From NCBI RefSeq assembly GCF_002873135.1, contig NZ_MCVI01000045.1, positions 32,351 to 96,350 on the forward strand: a DNA stretch of 64,000 bases, read 5' to 3'. This document shows positions 1 through 8,808 of this stretch, piece by piece; position 1 is the stretch's first letter, and the number at the start of each line of letters is the position of its first letter. This DNA comes from Shewanella sp. 10N.286.48.A6 (GTDB taxonomy: Bacteria > Pseudomonadota > Gammaproteobacteria > Enterobacterales > Shewanellaceae). The notes beneath the pieces are model-generated. The model saw only the letters and a list, made by a program, of their open reading frames with translations. It was not told where the DNA came from and did not search any database. The position numbers and the translations under genes were made by a program.

Positions 1-177
1 TAAAATTGGCTGGCCATTTTGCGGCTTGCCTAACCAATCCAAATCAATAAAATCACCGTCAGTCAGCTCTTGGCGCTGTCTGTGGGTGTCTGGTTTGGCC
101 ACCTTAAATAAAACAGGTAAAATCGTTTGAATATGAGGACTTACTGCCCACCATGGTGGAGTGAAAATCTTTTTCAT
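1..177 (-). CDS. yheT: YheT family alpha/beta hydrolase, N-terminal fragment (runs off the window)
   Basis: Only the first 59 codons are inside the window. The reading frame begins MKKIFTPPWWAVSPHIQTIL and continues to a GDFIDLDW motif, which matches the start of the YheT family of predicted alpha/beta-hydrolase esterases (a PxWxxxxHxQT segment, then LxDGDFxDLxW). The catalytic Ser/Asp/His region lies outside the window, so activity cannot be judged. The start is the ATG at 175-177. In E. coli yheT sits beside yheS and yheV, both of which occur within 5 kb here, so the context agrees. It is divergent from the Tat-signal gene at 276, with about 98 bp between the two starts. Too short for the automatic gene list, but the match is clear by eye. 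Confidence 0.8.
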   Translation of the reverse strand, partial: MKKIFTPPWWAVSPHIQTILPVLFKVAKPDTHRQRQELTDGDFIDLDWLGKPQNGQPIL

Positions 178-275
178 AAGGGTATGTATAGTGCAATAGT
201 TTGTGAATGTTCAAACGTATGTTTAAATGTTGTTAGCGACCACTTTATCACAGATGTTTGCAGCAAGGGATAACT

Positions 276-776
276 ATGAAACGAAGAACCTTTTTGGCTG
301 GCGCCTTTACCGGTACCGCTGCGCTGGCCTTGGGTGTGAGTTTATACACCCCAGACATTACCGATCATCCTGATGAAAATCATCGTTTACTTTTTAATGT
401 GCTAATCCCTATTTTTATGGATGGCACTTTGCCAGAAGTTGCTAATTATCGCGAAGCCTTTATTAATCGTACCATAGTCGCGATTAATCAAACCATCAGT
501 GTGCTGCCTGATGATCAAAAAAGCGAGATTAATCAGCTATTAAATCTACTTGAGAGCCGGATGGGTTTATTGCTGCTAACGAGTAGCCTGACGCCATTGA
601 TGCTTCGCTCTGCTGATGAGTTAGTGTTGATGCTAGAAGAGTGGCGCCATCATTTTCTGCAAATGCTGCAAACTGCCTATCTTGGCTTACGGGAATTAGT
701 GCTATCCAGTTATTATGCCTGCCCAGAGCATTGGGGACGGTTACATTACGCTAAACCCACTTTTTTGACAGTCTAA
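276..776 (+). CDS. Tat-exported protein, gluconate 2-dehydrogenase subunit 3-like
   Basis: A 166-residue protein whose first residues, MKRRTFLAGAFTG, form a twin-arginine (RRTFL) export signal followed by an Ala/Leu-rich hydrophobic stretch. The rest is helical, with a YYACPEHW...Y segment near the end like the conserved tail of gluconate 2-dehydrogenase subunit 3 (Gluconate_2-dh3) proteins. In that family the small Tat protein carries the flavin GMC subunit across the membrane, and a GMC gene follows here after 35 bp. I prefer ATG 276 over an upstream in-frame TTG at 258, because AAGGGA at 265-270 is correctly spaced and the Tat signal then begins at residue 1. No cytochrome c subunit, the usual third partner, is visible. 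The family assignment rests on a short motif plus context. Confidence 0.7.
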   Translation: MKRRTFLAGAFTGTAALALGVSLYTPDITDHPDENHRLLFNVLIPIFMDGTLPEVANYREAFINRTIVAINQTISVLPDDQKSEINQLLNLLESRMGLLLLTSSLTPLMLRSADELVLMLEEWRHHFLQMLQTAYLGLRELVLSSYYACPEHWGRLHYAKPTFLTV

Positions 777-811
777 TTTTCTTTGATGTAAACCGTGTTT
801 AGGAGTGAGAC

Positions 812-2407
812 GTGGCCGCTAATATTATTGACCCCATTACAGAAGGTTTAAAAGCCGGCTGGCAACATATTGATGCGAGTAAACTTGAAAACGATCAGCA
901 TTTTGAAGCAGACGTAGTGATTGTCGGCACGGGCGCGGGGGGCGGAACGGCAGCTGAAATCCTCACTCAAGCGGGTCTTAAGGTCATCATGGTTGAAGCT
1001 GGACCACTTAAATCGTCCAGTGATTTTAATATGGAAGAGCGCCGTGCTTACCCTGATCTATATCAGCAAGCAGCAGCGATGAAAACCGCTGACAAAGGTA
1101 TTGGTATTTTTCAAGGTCGCAGTGTGGGCGGCTCAACGACGGTTAATTGGACCACCTCAATTCGTACACCTGAGCAAGCCTTAGCATTTTGGGCCCAAGA
1201 AAAGTCAGTTAAAGGCCTATCGTCAGAAAGCTTATTGCCATGGTTTGAAAAAATGGAAACGCGGCTAAATATCAGCGAGTGGCAATTTCAACCTAACCGT
1301 AATAATGCGGCCTTAAAAGAAGGCTGTGAAAAACTCGGTTGGGAATATACGGTGATCAAACGTAATGTTAAAGGTTGCTGGAATACAGGTTATTGCGGTA
1401 TGGGGTGCCCGGTCAACGCTAAGCAGTCTATGCTGGTCACCACCATACCGAGTGCCTTAGAGCAAGGCGCTCAGTTAATATCAAACGCTAAAATTACTGA
1501 TCTACAGCATAAAGCCGATAAAGTGACTGGTTTAACCGCCAGAGCGCCTCTTGCTTCAGGCCATGGCGCGACTCTGACTTTTAAGGCGAAGCACTATATT
1601 CTTAGTGCGGGTGCTCTTCATACGCCGACGATTTTAATGCGTGCTAATACCCCAGATCCTTATCAGCTTTTAGGTAAAACTTTTCTTCATCCTACTTTGT
1701 TATCAGGCAGCATTTTTGATAAGCAAATTGATGGCCATAGCGGCGCGCCGCAATCGATATATTCCGATGAATTTGTATGGCGTGATGGCGCTGCTGGAGA
1801 GCTGGGTTATAAATTAGAAGTGCCCCCGATCCATCCAGTATTAATCGCATCAAAAACCATTGGTTATGGTCGTAGTCATGCCGAGTTAATGACCCAGTTT
1901 AACAATTTACAGGTGATGATTGCCTTAGTGCGTGATGGCTATTCGGCTCAGTCTCCAGGTGGGCAAGTACGCTTAACTGATACCGGCTTTGCGTTAGATT
2001 ATCCGCTACAAAAACCTTTTTGGGATGCGGCGAGAAGGGCGTTTGCCACTATGGCAGAGCTGCAATTTGCTGCAGGTGCTAATGCCGTGTTGCCCATTAA
2101 TGATGGTGTTGGCAAGCAGCTTAACTGGCAACAAGCCAAGCAAACCATTGCTACTATGGATATTGGTTTATTAAAAACCATTGTAGCCTCTGCCCATGTA
2201 ATGGGCGGTTGCGCTATGGGAGAAGATAAAACCCTATCGATGGTCAATAGTGAGGGGAGCTCCCATTATTTTGAAAACTTGTCAGTTATGGATGGCTCCA
2301 TGTTTCCAACTAGTTTAGGTGCTAATCCGCAGCTATCGATTTACGCGATTGTGGCCCGAAATGCGACCTTATTGGCAGAGCGTTTAAAGCCGTCAGTTAA
2401 GGTTTAA
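812..2407 (+). CDS. GMC family FAD-dependent oxidoreductase
   Basis: A 531-residue flavoprotein of the glucose-methanol-choline family. The Rossmann FAD motif GTGAGGG lies at about residues 39-45 with Glu62 ending the second strand. A QGRSVGGSTTVNW segment near 110 is the second GMC signature. The C-terminal motif SAHVMGGCAMG (His462) and GANPQLS (Asn505) hold the usual catalytic His/Asn pair. A Cys cluster (CWNTGYCGMGC) sits mid-protein. The start is GTG 812 with AGGAG at 801-805. It has no export signal of its own, so it probably rides out with the Tat protein upstream as a two-subunit periplasmic dehydrogenase of alcohols or sugars feeding the respiratory chain. The substrate is unknown. 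The pair lies between yheT and yheS, which are neighbours in E. coli, suggesting insertion. Confidence 0.85.
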   Translation: MAANIIDPITEGLKAGWQHIDASKLENDQHFEADVVIVGTGAGGGTAAEILTQAGLKVIMVEAGPLKSSSDFNMEERRAYPDLYQQAAAMKTADKGIGIFQGRSVGGSTTVNWTTSIRTPEQALAFWAQEKSVKGLSSESLLPWFEKMETRLNISEWQFQPNRNNAALKEGCEKLGWEYTVIKRNVKGCWNTGYCGMGCPVNAKQSMLVTTIPSALEQGAQLISNAKITDLQHKADKVTGLTARAPLASGHGATLTFKAKHYILSAGALHTPTILMRANTPDPYQLLGKTFLHPTLLSGSIFDKQIDGHSGAPQSIYSDEFVWRDGAAGELGYKLEVPPIHPVLIASKTIGYGRSHAELMTQFNNLQVMIALVRDGYSAQSPGGQVRLTDTGFALDYPLQKPFWDAARRAFATMAELQFAAGANAVLPINDGVGKQLNWQQAKQTIATMDIGLLKTIVASAHVMGGCAMGEDKTLSMVNSEGSSHYFENLSVMDGSMFPTSLGANPQLSIYAIVARNATLLAERLKPSVKV

Positions 2408-2438
2408 TGCTATGTGATTTTGTTAGTCTGCAGCGGTA

Positions 2439-2888
2439 TTAAATTGCGTGTAAATTTTTAAAATCATCATGGTTAATCCCGAATAATGATAAGTAGTTAT
2501 CGGTATTTTCATTTGCGCAATGCTGATTCGCTTTAATCTCTGGGGTAACAGTGTTGAGTTTTGTTAGTAGCATTTGCTGGGATTTACGTTCCAGCATTAA
2601 CTCAATGTCGAGCATCTGCTGATATTCATTAGCTTTAATATGCTCTTTCGCTAAACGGCGCAAGGTGCGATAAGGGTTAACGACCTTGGTGTCCCAATCG
2701 TTTATGGTAGCCGCTAACGCTTGCCATTGGACTAAGGGCAGTAGATAGCCTTTTTTATCAAGGTATTGCGCCAGTAGCAGCATGTTAACATTCACTTGGT
2801 AAGCATCCTGAAGGCTGATGTAGCGCTTAGGTTCAATAGCGTATTGGCTTTCACATTCTCGCCATAGTAATGAATTAAACTGCTGCAC
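2439..2888 (-). CDS. TIGR02444 (DUF2390) family protein
   Basis: A 149-residue protein starting at GTG 2888, with AAGGGATAGGA just upstream on the minus strand. It resembles the TIGR02444/DUF2390 family: a WRECESQYA start, a LQDAYQVNVNMLLLAQYLD segment around residues 26-45, and an NPYRTLRRLAKE motif near 92-103. It looks helical and cytoplasmic, with no signal peptide or membrane segment. Function is unknown for the family. It follows yheS on the same strand after 31 bp, so the two are likely co-transcribed; a role linked to the ABC-F ATPase is only inference. The last 35 or so residues are poorly conserved in the family. Confidence 0.75.
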   Translation of the reverse strand: MQQFNSLLWRECESQYAIEPKRYISLQDAYQVNVNMLLLAQYLDKKGYLLPLVQWQALAATINDWDTKVVNPYRTLRRLAKEHIKANEYQQMLDIELMLERKSQQMLLTKLNTVTPEIKANQHCANENTDNYLSLFGINHDDFKNLHAI

Positions 2889-2919
2889 TGATCCTATCCC
2901 TTGTTATCTGCATTATGAA

Positions 2920-4830
2920 TTAACCGATACCAAACTCTTGTTCGATGATTTCAATTTCTTCTTGTAGCTCAAACCAGTTCATTTCACTTTCGTCCATTGA
3001 TTGGGTGAGCGTGGTTCTTTCATTGAGTACTTTGGTCATTTTAGCTTTATTTTCAGCTTCATAAAGTGAACCATCAGCTAACTCTATTTCTAATTCTGCT
3101 AATCTGGCAGTGATTTTTTGTTGCTCAGTTTCTAACTTTATTTGTTTTTTACGCAGTGGCGATACTTTTTGTCTTAGCTCTGCTTCAATGCGTTTTTGCT
3201 GCTTTTTATCAATACTTGGAGTTGCCGAGCTATCTTTACTGCTATTGGACTGAGCCGCTTTAGCCGCATCTAATAACCATTGATGATAGTCATCTAAATC
3301 ACCTTGGAATGGTTTAACAGCGCCTTGGTCTACTAAGTAGTAATCGCTACAGCTTAAACGTAAAAGATGTCGATCATGTGACACAATCACCATCGCACCT
3401 TCAAATGTTTGCAGCGCCATGGTCAATGCGTGACGCATTTCTAAATCCAAGTGGTTGGTGGGCTCATCGAGTAACAGTACGTTAGGACGCTGCCAAACTA
3501 ATAGCGCCAACACTAAGCGCGCTTTTTCGCCACCAGAGAACGGTCTAACGGGGGCAAGTGCCATATCGCCATTAAAACCAAAACCGCCGAGAAAGTTTCT
3601 AAGTTCTAGCTCTTTTGCGTTAGGCGCTAATCGCACCATGTGCTGTAACGGGGTATCATCAAGACTTAAAAATTCAATTTGATGCTGAGCAAAATAACCA
3701 ATATTCATTCCTGGATTAGGTTGGTATCTACCCGTTTTGGGTTGTAATTGACCCGATAGCAACTTAATTAAGGTTGATTTACCCGCGCCATTTCGGCCCA
3801 GCAAGCCAATACGTGCACCTGGTACTAAGTTAAGCTCCACTTCGCTAAGGATGGTTTTATCATCATAGCCAATAGAGACTTTCTCCATAGTCACTAATGG
3901 GTTAGGCAAGGCTTCAGGCTCACGAAATGCCATGTGAAATGGGCTGTCTGCATGGGATGGCAGTAAGTTAGCCATTTTCTCCAGCGCTTTTAAGCGGCTT
4001 TGGGCTTGTTTAGCTTTACTGGCTTTGTAGCGGAAGCGGTCAACAAAGCTCTGCATATGTGCCCGTTCTTTTTGTTGACGCTCATAGGCCACTTGCTGCT
4101 GCGCCATACGTTCGGCGCGGATCCGCTCAAAGGAGCTGTAGTTGCCTTTGTAGTAATTAAGCTTAGTATGTTCAACGTGAACAATTTCATCCACGATACC
4201 ATCAATAAAATCGCGGTCATGGCTGATTAAGATCAGGGTACCTTGATAGGCCTTAATCCAGCCTTCTAGCCAGTACATGGTGTCTAAATCTAAATGGTTG
4301 GTGGGCTCATCCAGCAGCAGTAAGTCTGAGCGGCACAACAGTGCTTGAGCAAGGTTGAGTCGCATTCGCCAACCACCTGAAAAGCTCTTTACAGGATTGC
4401 TTTGCTCCGCTTCGCTAAAGCCTAGGCCTGCCAACAATGAGCCGGCGCGAGATTTAATCGCATAGCCGCCAATCGCATCAATTTTACCGTGGATGAGGGC
4501 AATTTTATGGCCGTCATCTTCATCTTGAGCTTTGTTTAATTGAACTTCAAGCTCTCGAAATTCACTATCACCATCAAGCACATATTCCAGTGCAGACACC
4601 TCTAGCGCAGGCGTTTCTTGGGCTACAGTGGCTATTTGCCAACCAGCAGGAAGGCTAAACTCACCCTTGTCAAGTTGTAACTGCCCCAAAATCAACGCTA
4701 AAAGGGTTGATTTTCCGGTTCCATTGGCCCCGACCAGTCCCACTTTATGGCCCGGGTAAACGGTAAGGTTGGCATCATCGAGTAAGGTTTTAGTTCCGCG
4801 AATGAGCTGAGCTTGGCTGATGTTGATCAT
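2920..4830 (-). CDS. yheS: ABC-F family ATPase YheS
   Basis: A 636-residue soluble ATPase with two ABC domains and no membrane segments, as in ABC-F proteins that act on the ribosome. The first domain has Walker A GANGTGKST, signature FSGGWRMRL and Walker B LLLLDEPTNHLDL. The second has GRNGAGKST, FSGGEKARL and LLLDEPTNHLDL. The interdomain linker is charged, and the last 80 residues form a K/E-rich coiled coil. Length and start (MINISQAQLIRGTK) match E. coli YheS (637 residues), so I use the ATG at 4828-4830 rather than the in-frame start 37 codons upstream, whose translation has no counterpart. The ribosome-binding site is weak. yheV is divergent on the other side and yheT lies nearby, both as in enterobacteria. 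Confidence 0.93.
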   Translation of the reverse strand: MINISQAQLIRGTKTLLDDANLTVYPGHKVGLVGANGTGKSTLLALILGQLQLDKGEFSLPAGWQIATVAQETPALEVSALEYVLDGDSEFRELEVQLNKAQDEDDGHKIALIHGKIDAIGGYAIKSRAGSLLAGLGFSEAEQSNPVKSFSGGWRMRLNLAQALLCRSDLLLLDEPTNHLDLDTMYWLEGWIKAYQGTLILISHDRDFIDGIVDEIVHVEHTKLNYYKGNYSSFERIRAERMAQQQVAYERQQKERAHMQSFVDRFRYKASKAKQAQSRLKALEKMANLLPSHADSPFHMAFREPEALPNPLVTMEKVSIGYDDKTILSEVELNLVPGARIGLLGRNGAGKSTLIKLLSGQLQPKTGRYQPNPGMNIGYFAQHQIEFLSLDDTPLQHMVRLAPNAKELELRNFLGGFGFNGDMALAPVRPFSGGEKARLVLALLVWQRPNVLLLDEPTNHLDLEMRHALTMALQTFEGAMVIVSHDRHLLRLSCSDYYLVDQGAVKPFQGDLDDYHQWLLDAAKAAQSNSSKDSSATPSIDKKQQKRIEAELRQKVSPLRKKQIKLETEQQKITARLAELEIELADGSLYEAENKAKMTKVLNERTTLTQSMDESEMNWFELQEEIEIIEQEFGIG

Positions 4831-4994
4831 GAATAGCAACTTGATTGGAGTGAATACGTAAAGTGCAGTGATAATAACGTATCCCAATGCTGAATGACAT
4901 TTTATTTCTGTGAAATAGTGAGACGCTTTGGCTGAAATCATGGCAAAATAGCGTCACAGGAATTGCACAATTACATTAGAAAAATAACAACATT

Positions 4995-5192
4995 ATGCCA
5001 AAAATTAAAAAGCGCTTCGTTGCAGGAGCAAAATGTCCTAAATGTCACGCCCAAGACAGTATCGTATTATTCAAAGAAAATGGTATTGAAACTGTGGAAT
5101 GTACTGATTGTGATTACCGAGAGCAACAAACGGAAGCTAAAGTGGCTGAAAAAGCCAATGGCAATATGATCGGAGTATTTAAGCCTGATTAG
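4995..5192 (+). CDS. yheV: YheV family zinc-ribbon protein
   Basis: A 65-residue protein matching YheV (TIGR02443). It starts MPKIKKRFVAGAKCPKC, has a second CxxC (VECTDCDY) near residue 35, and ends IGVFKPD, all hallmarks of the family. The four cysteines should bind one zinc. The biochemical role is unknown. It is divergent from yheS across about 165 bp, which must hold both promoters. A second reading frame over the same bases starting at 4963 is a shadow. The ribosome-binding site is not obvious, but the start agrees with the family. Confidence 0.9.
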   Translation: MPKIKKRFVAGAKCPKCHAQDSIVLFKENGIETVECTDCDYREQQTEAKVAEKANGNMIGVFKPD

Positions 5193-5316
5193 CGGCTGGA
5201 GTAACTGGCTTTGCTTCTCAAGAATATTGAGTTTGGCCTAGTGTTTAAGTTGATACTGGCTGTTTAAGTTGAGGCTAGCTGGTGAGGTCGATAATCAGTA
5301 CTTAGCTAAAATGAAA

Positions 5317-5341
5317 GCGACTAAAAATCACTTTTAGTCGC
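5317..5341. terminator. Hairpin between yheV and the convergent DUF4124-like gene
   Basis: GCGACTAAAA and TTTTAGTCGC form a perfect 10-bp stem around a 5-base loop. It lies just after the stop of the leftward gene ending at 5344 and about 125 bp after yheV, so it can serve as a two-way terminator. The U-run is inside the stem rather than after it. Upstream, 5239-5280 holds two imperfect copies of a GTTTAAGTTGA-containing unit. Confidence 0.55.
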
Positions 5342-5343
5342 GG

Positions 5344-5880
5344 CTAGCCTTCTTTTTGTGTCAGTGATGTTGGCGCATCACTTTCTTCGATGATTTTCTT
5401 TTTATGATCAGTTAATACGATGATAACTTGACGATTATTGCTCATAAGCTCGTCAAAGCGTGAATTGATTTCTTTCAAATCTTTAATGTAATCAGGGTCA
5501 TCTTTTTCTTTTTTATGCCAATAGCGATTACGATCAAGTTTTTGGATTTCACTGGCGCGCAGAATTTCGAAGTAGCTGTTTTCTTGCTTCAATCGATACA
5601 CTTCACTATCAAGCAGCTGAATTAACTTCTCTTTTGAAATGGTTTTTTTCTTCAGTAGGGCTTTGAGCGGGTCTTCTTTAAGGACAACTTTATCAGAGTC
5701 GATTTCGGTAGTGATCCCTAATTGAAATTCGATTTTGTGCTGACGATACTCTTTCGGGCAGACAGTTTGACTAAAGACGACGCGTTCATCTTTCATGCAC
5801 TTATAAATGCCATTGGCTGATGCGATAGGGCTTGCAATCAACGCTAGCAAAATGAATGTTTGTAATAGTCTACTTGGCAT
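5344..5880 (-). CDS. Exported DUF4124-like protein
   Basis: A 178-residue protein with a Sec signal peptide (MPSRLLQTFILLALIASPIASA, cleavage likely after ASA). It is followed directly by NGIYKCMKDERVVFSQTVC, which fits the DUF4124 pattern of an aromatic-Lys-Cys strand, a valine-phenylalanine strand and a closing Cys-Pro. The remaining 110 residues are charged and predicted helical or coiled (KKKTISKEKLIQLLDSE, then KLDRNRYWHKKEKDD). I take the ATG at 5878-5880 because it puts the signal peptide first and has GGAT upstream on the minus strand; an in-frame start 13 codons earlier would block the signal. It is a single gene facing yheV. DUF4124 proteins are small periplasmic proteins of unknown role. 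Confidence 0.7.
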   Translation of the reverse strand: MPSRLLQTFILLALIASPIASANGIYKCMKDERVVFSQTVCPKEYRQHKIEFQLGITTEIDSDKVVLKEDPLKALLKKKTISKEKLIQLLDSEVYRLKQENSYFEILRASEIQKLDRNRYWHKKEKDDPDYIKDLKEINSRFDELMSNNRQVIIVLTDHKKKIIEESDAPTSLTQKEG

Positions 5881-6116
5881 GCGGCCACAGATCCTTTTGT
5901 CTAACCGATATCGTATCAACTTAGGTGTTGGGTTTATATCAGAAGGTTACCGCTTGGAGGCTCAATATCCATTGAGTTCCGCTGGTTGTTAATTATTATA
6001 GTCGGTTATTGCTGTAATGCTTTAGCATACTTTTTAACTATGGCTTAATTTTGGTGAGAATGCCAGTTTTTTGACGCTGGTTTTATAATGTAATAGTAAA
6101 AAATCACTATAAATTT

Positions 6117-6510
6117 GTAATACTTAGTGGACAGTGGGTTAAGTCTTACACTGTCAATGGCGAATGGCTTAACGACTAAAAGTAAGGTTATTGATTCGGT
6201 GAGGTTTTCGCCAAAATTCAGTAATAAGTATTACTAAGTGATGATATGTTTCTGATTTAGCAATTACGATCGTAAGGCTTAGTGAATCCTCTTCTAAGTA
6301 TTACTATCGAACAAGCCAACTAGTGAATGACTTAACGGCTAAAACTCAGGTTGTCGATTAGGCGAATATTGGCTAAAAAGGGCAGTAAAGCGAATTTCAA
6401 AATAACTATCTATTTGGATTAAAAATCATAATCATAATCAGAGTCAGCAATTAGACTAGTAAGACTTAGTGAATTCTCTTCTAAGTCTTACTAACGAACA
6501 AGCCAATGGT
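6117..6510. repeat. Degenerate copies of hairpin plus panC tail
   Basis: Three hairpins with identical geometry (11-base arm, 11-base loop, 11-base arm) lie at 6117-6149, 6272-6304 and 6459-6491. The third is perfect (GTAAGACTTAG/CTAAGTCTTAC) and is the terminator of panC. The first two have two mismatches each. Each is followed after 52-60 bases by TTAACGRCTAAAA (6169, 6332, 6511). The last of these is the panC stop region. On the minus strand copy 2 reads FLANIRLIDNLSFSR-stop against [19 protein letters not shown] in PanC, 11 of 15 identical, and copy 1 ends NNLTFSR-stop. The intergenic space is therefore built from two older, decayed panC ends. The stretch 5881-6116 shows nothing recognisable. 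Confidence 0.8.
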
Positions 6511-7356
6511 TTAACGACTAAAAGTTAGATTGTCGATTAGGCGAGTATTGCCCAGATAGGCCGCGACAAGTATAACAAAATGGTTATCTTCAGCTGTCAC
6601 TGGGGCTAAAGTCGCTGCGTTTCTTACCGCTAAAAAGTCCATTTTAAAACCTGTATCAATGAGCTGTTGTTTAGCTACTTCAATGGCTAGCTCAATGGTT
6701 TCTCCAGCGGTCACTTGATCGGCAACATAATCCATTACCTTCTTTATGCTTGTGGCTTGGATTTTTTGCTGGGCAGATAAATAGCCATTTCTAGAGCTCA
6801 TAGCGAGCCCTGATGCTTCTCGAACAGTGTCGATGCCGATGATGTCGATAGGCAGAGATAAGTCTTCAACCATGGCGGTGATGACCATCAACTGTTGATA
6901 ATCTTTACGACCAAATAGGGCGATATCCGCTTGAACAATATTAAATAGTTTACAAACTATGGTTGCCACACCGCGGAAGTGTCCGGGACGACTGGCGCCG
7001 CAAAACTCTTCGCCTATTTTAGGTACTTCAACAAAGGTCTGATTCTCTAAGCCTTTAGGGTAAATAATCTCTGGTGTCGGTGTGAATAGTAGCTCTGCAC
7101 CCGCATTAATCAGTGCATTCTGATCATCTGCTAGGGTGCGCGGGTAAGCTGCTAAATCTTCATGTTGTCCAAACTGCATTGGATTAACAAAAATAGACAC
7201 CACCACATGATCGGCTCTTTTAAGCGCTTCAGTAACTAATCTAATGTGACCTTGGTGTAAATTGCCCATGGTTGGCACAAACGCAACGGTTTCACCTTGC
7301 ATATGCCATTGCTTTACTTGCTTTCTAATCTCAGCAATATTCGCGGTGGTGATCAT
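6511..7356 (-). CDS. panC: Pantothenate synthetase
   Basis: About 281 residues (E. coli PanC 283). It joins pantoate and beta-alanine with ATP to give pantothenate, the CoA precursor, in the cytoplasm. Visible family motifs are [11 protein letters not shown] (ATP-binding HxGH), [34 protein letters not shown] and MSSRNGYL (KMSKS-equivalent). The last residues, [12 protein letters not shown], are the element that recurs in degenerate form downstream. Two adjacent ATG codons (7357-7359 and 7354-7356) could start it; they differ by one residue. It is the last gene of the leftward operon pcnB-folK-panB-panC, 55 bp after panB. A perfect 11-bp hairpin at 6459-6491 should end the transcript. Confidence 0.97.
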   Translation of the reverse strand: MITTANIAEIRKQVKQWHMQGETVAFVPTMGNLHQGHIRLVTEALKRADHVVVSIFVNPMQFGQHEDLAAYPRTLADDQNALINAGAELLFTPTPEIIYPKGLENQTFVEVPKIGEEFCGASRPGHFRGVATIVCKLFNIVQADIALFGRKDYQQLMVITAMVEDLSLPIDIIGIDTVREASGLAMSSRNGYLSAQQKIQATSIKKVMDYVADQVTAGETIELAIEVAKQQLIDTGFKMDFLAVRNAATLAPVTAEDNHFVILVAAYLGNTRLIDNLTFSR

Positions 7357-7414
7357 CATTTTTACCTAAACTATTTATCCAAAATATCTATCGATTTAAT
7401 TAATTGGTTCACTA

Positions 7415-8209
7415 TTAATTAAATGAGTGTTCATCAGCAGGGAAACTGCCATTGGCAACTTCTTCGATATAGGCTCTTACTGCCGCGCGTATTTCGCCAG
7501 TTTGCTTGAGGTAGTTTTTAGAAAACTTTGGAATGTAACCACTGGATATCCCCAGTACATCATGCATGACCAAAATTTGGCCATCAGTATCAGGACCTGC
7601 ACCAATACCAATTACCGGTATGGTAAGCGCTTCAGAGATTTTTTTCGCGAGTGCAGTTGGAATGCATTCAACTACTAATAATTGCGCGCCAGCGGCTTCT
7701 AAAGCTTTGGCATCATCAATCATACGTTGGGCTTTATCTTCTTCTCGGCCCTGAATTTTAAAGCCACCAAATACGTGTACTGATTGCGGAGTTAACCCAA
7801 GGTGAGCACAGACAGGAATACCGCGTTCAGTGAGCATTTTAACGCTTTCAAGTAGCCATTCACCACCTTCCATTTTTACCATGGTTGCACCTGCTTGCAT
7901 TAGGGTGCTGGCATTGCGCATGGTTTGTTCCGGTGTGGCGTAACTCATAAAAGGCATATCTGCGATAAGTAGGGCGCGTTTACAACCGCGGCTGACGCTG
8001 GCGGTGTGATAAGCAATGTCATCAACGGTCACAGGTAAGGTGTCATTGTGGCCTTGGAGCACCATGCCTAAGGAGTCGCCAACAAGAAGCACATCGACAC
8101 CTTCGCTATCAAATGCGCCGGCAAAGCTGGCATCATAAGCGGTAAGGGCGGTAAATTTTTTACCTTCTTGTTTGAATTTTATCAGGGTTGAGCTAGTGAC
8201 TTTTGACAT
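7415..8209 (-). CDS. panB: 3-methyl-2-oxobutanoate hydroxymethyltransferase (ketopantoate synthesis)
   Basis: 264 residues, exactly the length of E. coli PanB. It transfers a hydroxymethyl group from methylene-tetrahydrofolate to 2-oxoisovalerate, the first step to pantothenate. Motifs: [26 protein letters not shown] (metal-binding Asp), [23 protein letters not shown], and [20 protein letters not shown] chose the start [12 protein letters not shown] at 8207-8209, because the longer frame to 8266 adds 19 unrelated residues that run into the folK end. It lies 66 bp after folK and 55 bp before panC on the same strand, and folK supplies the same folate pathway that provides its cofactor. Confidence 0.97.
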   Translation of the reverse strand: MSKVTSSTLIKFKQEGKKFTALTAYDASFAGAFDSEGVDVLLVGDSLGMVLQGHNDTLPVTVDDIAYHTASVSRGCKRALLIADMPFMSYATPEQTMRNASTLMQAGATMVKMEGGEWLLESVKMLTERGIPVCAHLGLTPQSVHVFGGFKIQGREEDKAQRMIDDAKALEAAGAQLLVVECIPTALAKKISEALTIPVIGIGAGPDTDGQILVMHDVLGISSGYIPKFSKNYLKQTGEIRAAVRAYIEEVANGSFPADEHSFN

Positions 8210-8275
8210 AATAAACTCTGCAAAGAAATCATATTCAAATAATGGAAATACACTCTGAGCTACCATTACAATGGG

Positions 8276-8806
8276 TTAAATTTGAATTAACTCAGCTCGC
8301 ATTTCAATGGTAATAAGGTGTTGTAATTTAGTGTTACATGGTAGCACTAAATCGGCAGCAATATCTGCCAGTGGTATTAGCACAAAACTGCGTTGTTTCA
8401 TGCCGTAATGGGGGACTGTTAATCTCGGTAAATCAACCATTAGCTCGCCATATAATAAAATATCGAGATCTAATGTTCTTGGTCCCCAGCGCAAATCTCT
8501 CACTCTACCTTGCCCATTCTCAATGGCCTGAAGGGCATCAAGTAAATCGATAGGGCTAAGAGTGGTGCTAAAGCTAACTACGGCATTGACATAGTCAGGT
8601 TGCTTTACATCGCCCATTGGTCGTGAGCGATAATAATGAGAGACCTTTATATGATGATCTTGCCCTAAGCTTTTTATTGCAGTAACTGCATTATCTAATT
8701 GCTGCTCTGGGTTTTCAAGGTTAGCGCCAAGGGCAACAAATACCCTTGTTGCCTTTTCAGCGGCTTTGGTCGCCCTAGTGTGAACCTTAAGTGGTTTATG
8801 ACTCAT
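8276..8806 (-). CDS. folK: 2-amino-4-hydroxy-6-hydroxymethyldihydropteridine pyrophosphokinase (HPPK)
   Basis: 176 residues. It pyrophosphorylates hydroxymethyl-dihydropterin in folate synthesis. The core starts at about residue 21 (TRVFVALGANLENPEQQL) and carries the HPPK signature RWGPRTLDLDILLYG (metal Asp pair) and VPHYGMKQRSFVLIPLADIA. The N-terminal 20 basic residues (HTRATKAAEKATR) are longer than usual, a little like an extension. Its start at 8804-8806 lies only 2 bp after the pcnB stop, so translation is probably coupled. Second gene of the pcnB-folk-panB-panC operon, in the same order as E. coli. Confidence 0.96.
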   Translation of the reverse strand: MSHKPLKVHTRATKAAEKATRVFVALGANLENPEQQLDNAVTAIKSLGQDHHIKVSHYYRSRPMGDVKQPDYVNAVVSFSTTLSPIDLLDALQAIENGQGRVRDLRWGPRTLDLDILLYGELMVDLPRLTVPHYGMKQRSFVLIPLADIAADLVLPCNTKLQHLITIEMRAELIQI

Positions 8807-8808
8807 TG

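Noticed and set aside
1999..2247. Antisense frame within the GMC gene
   Set aside because: Shadow of a strong coding frame with clear GMC motifs.
4831..4941. N-terminal extension of yheS by 37 codons
   Set aside because: The extension reads into the divergent promoter region and has no counterpart in YheS of E. coli, whereas the inner ATG gives the known N-terminus.
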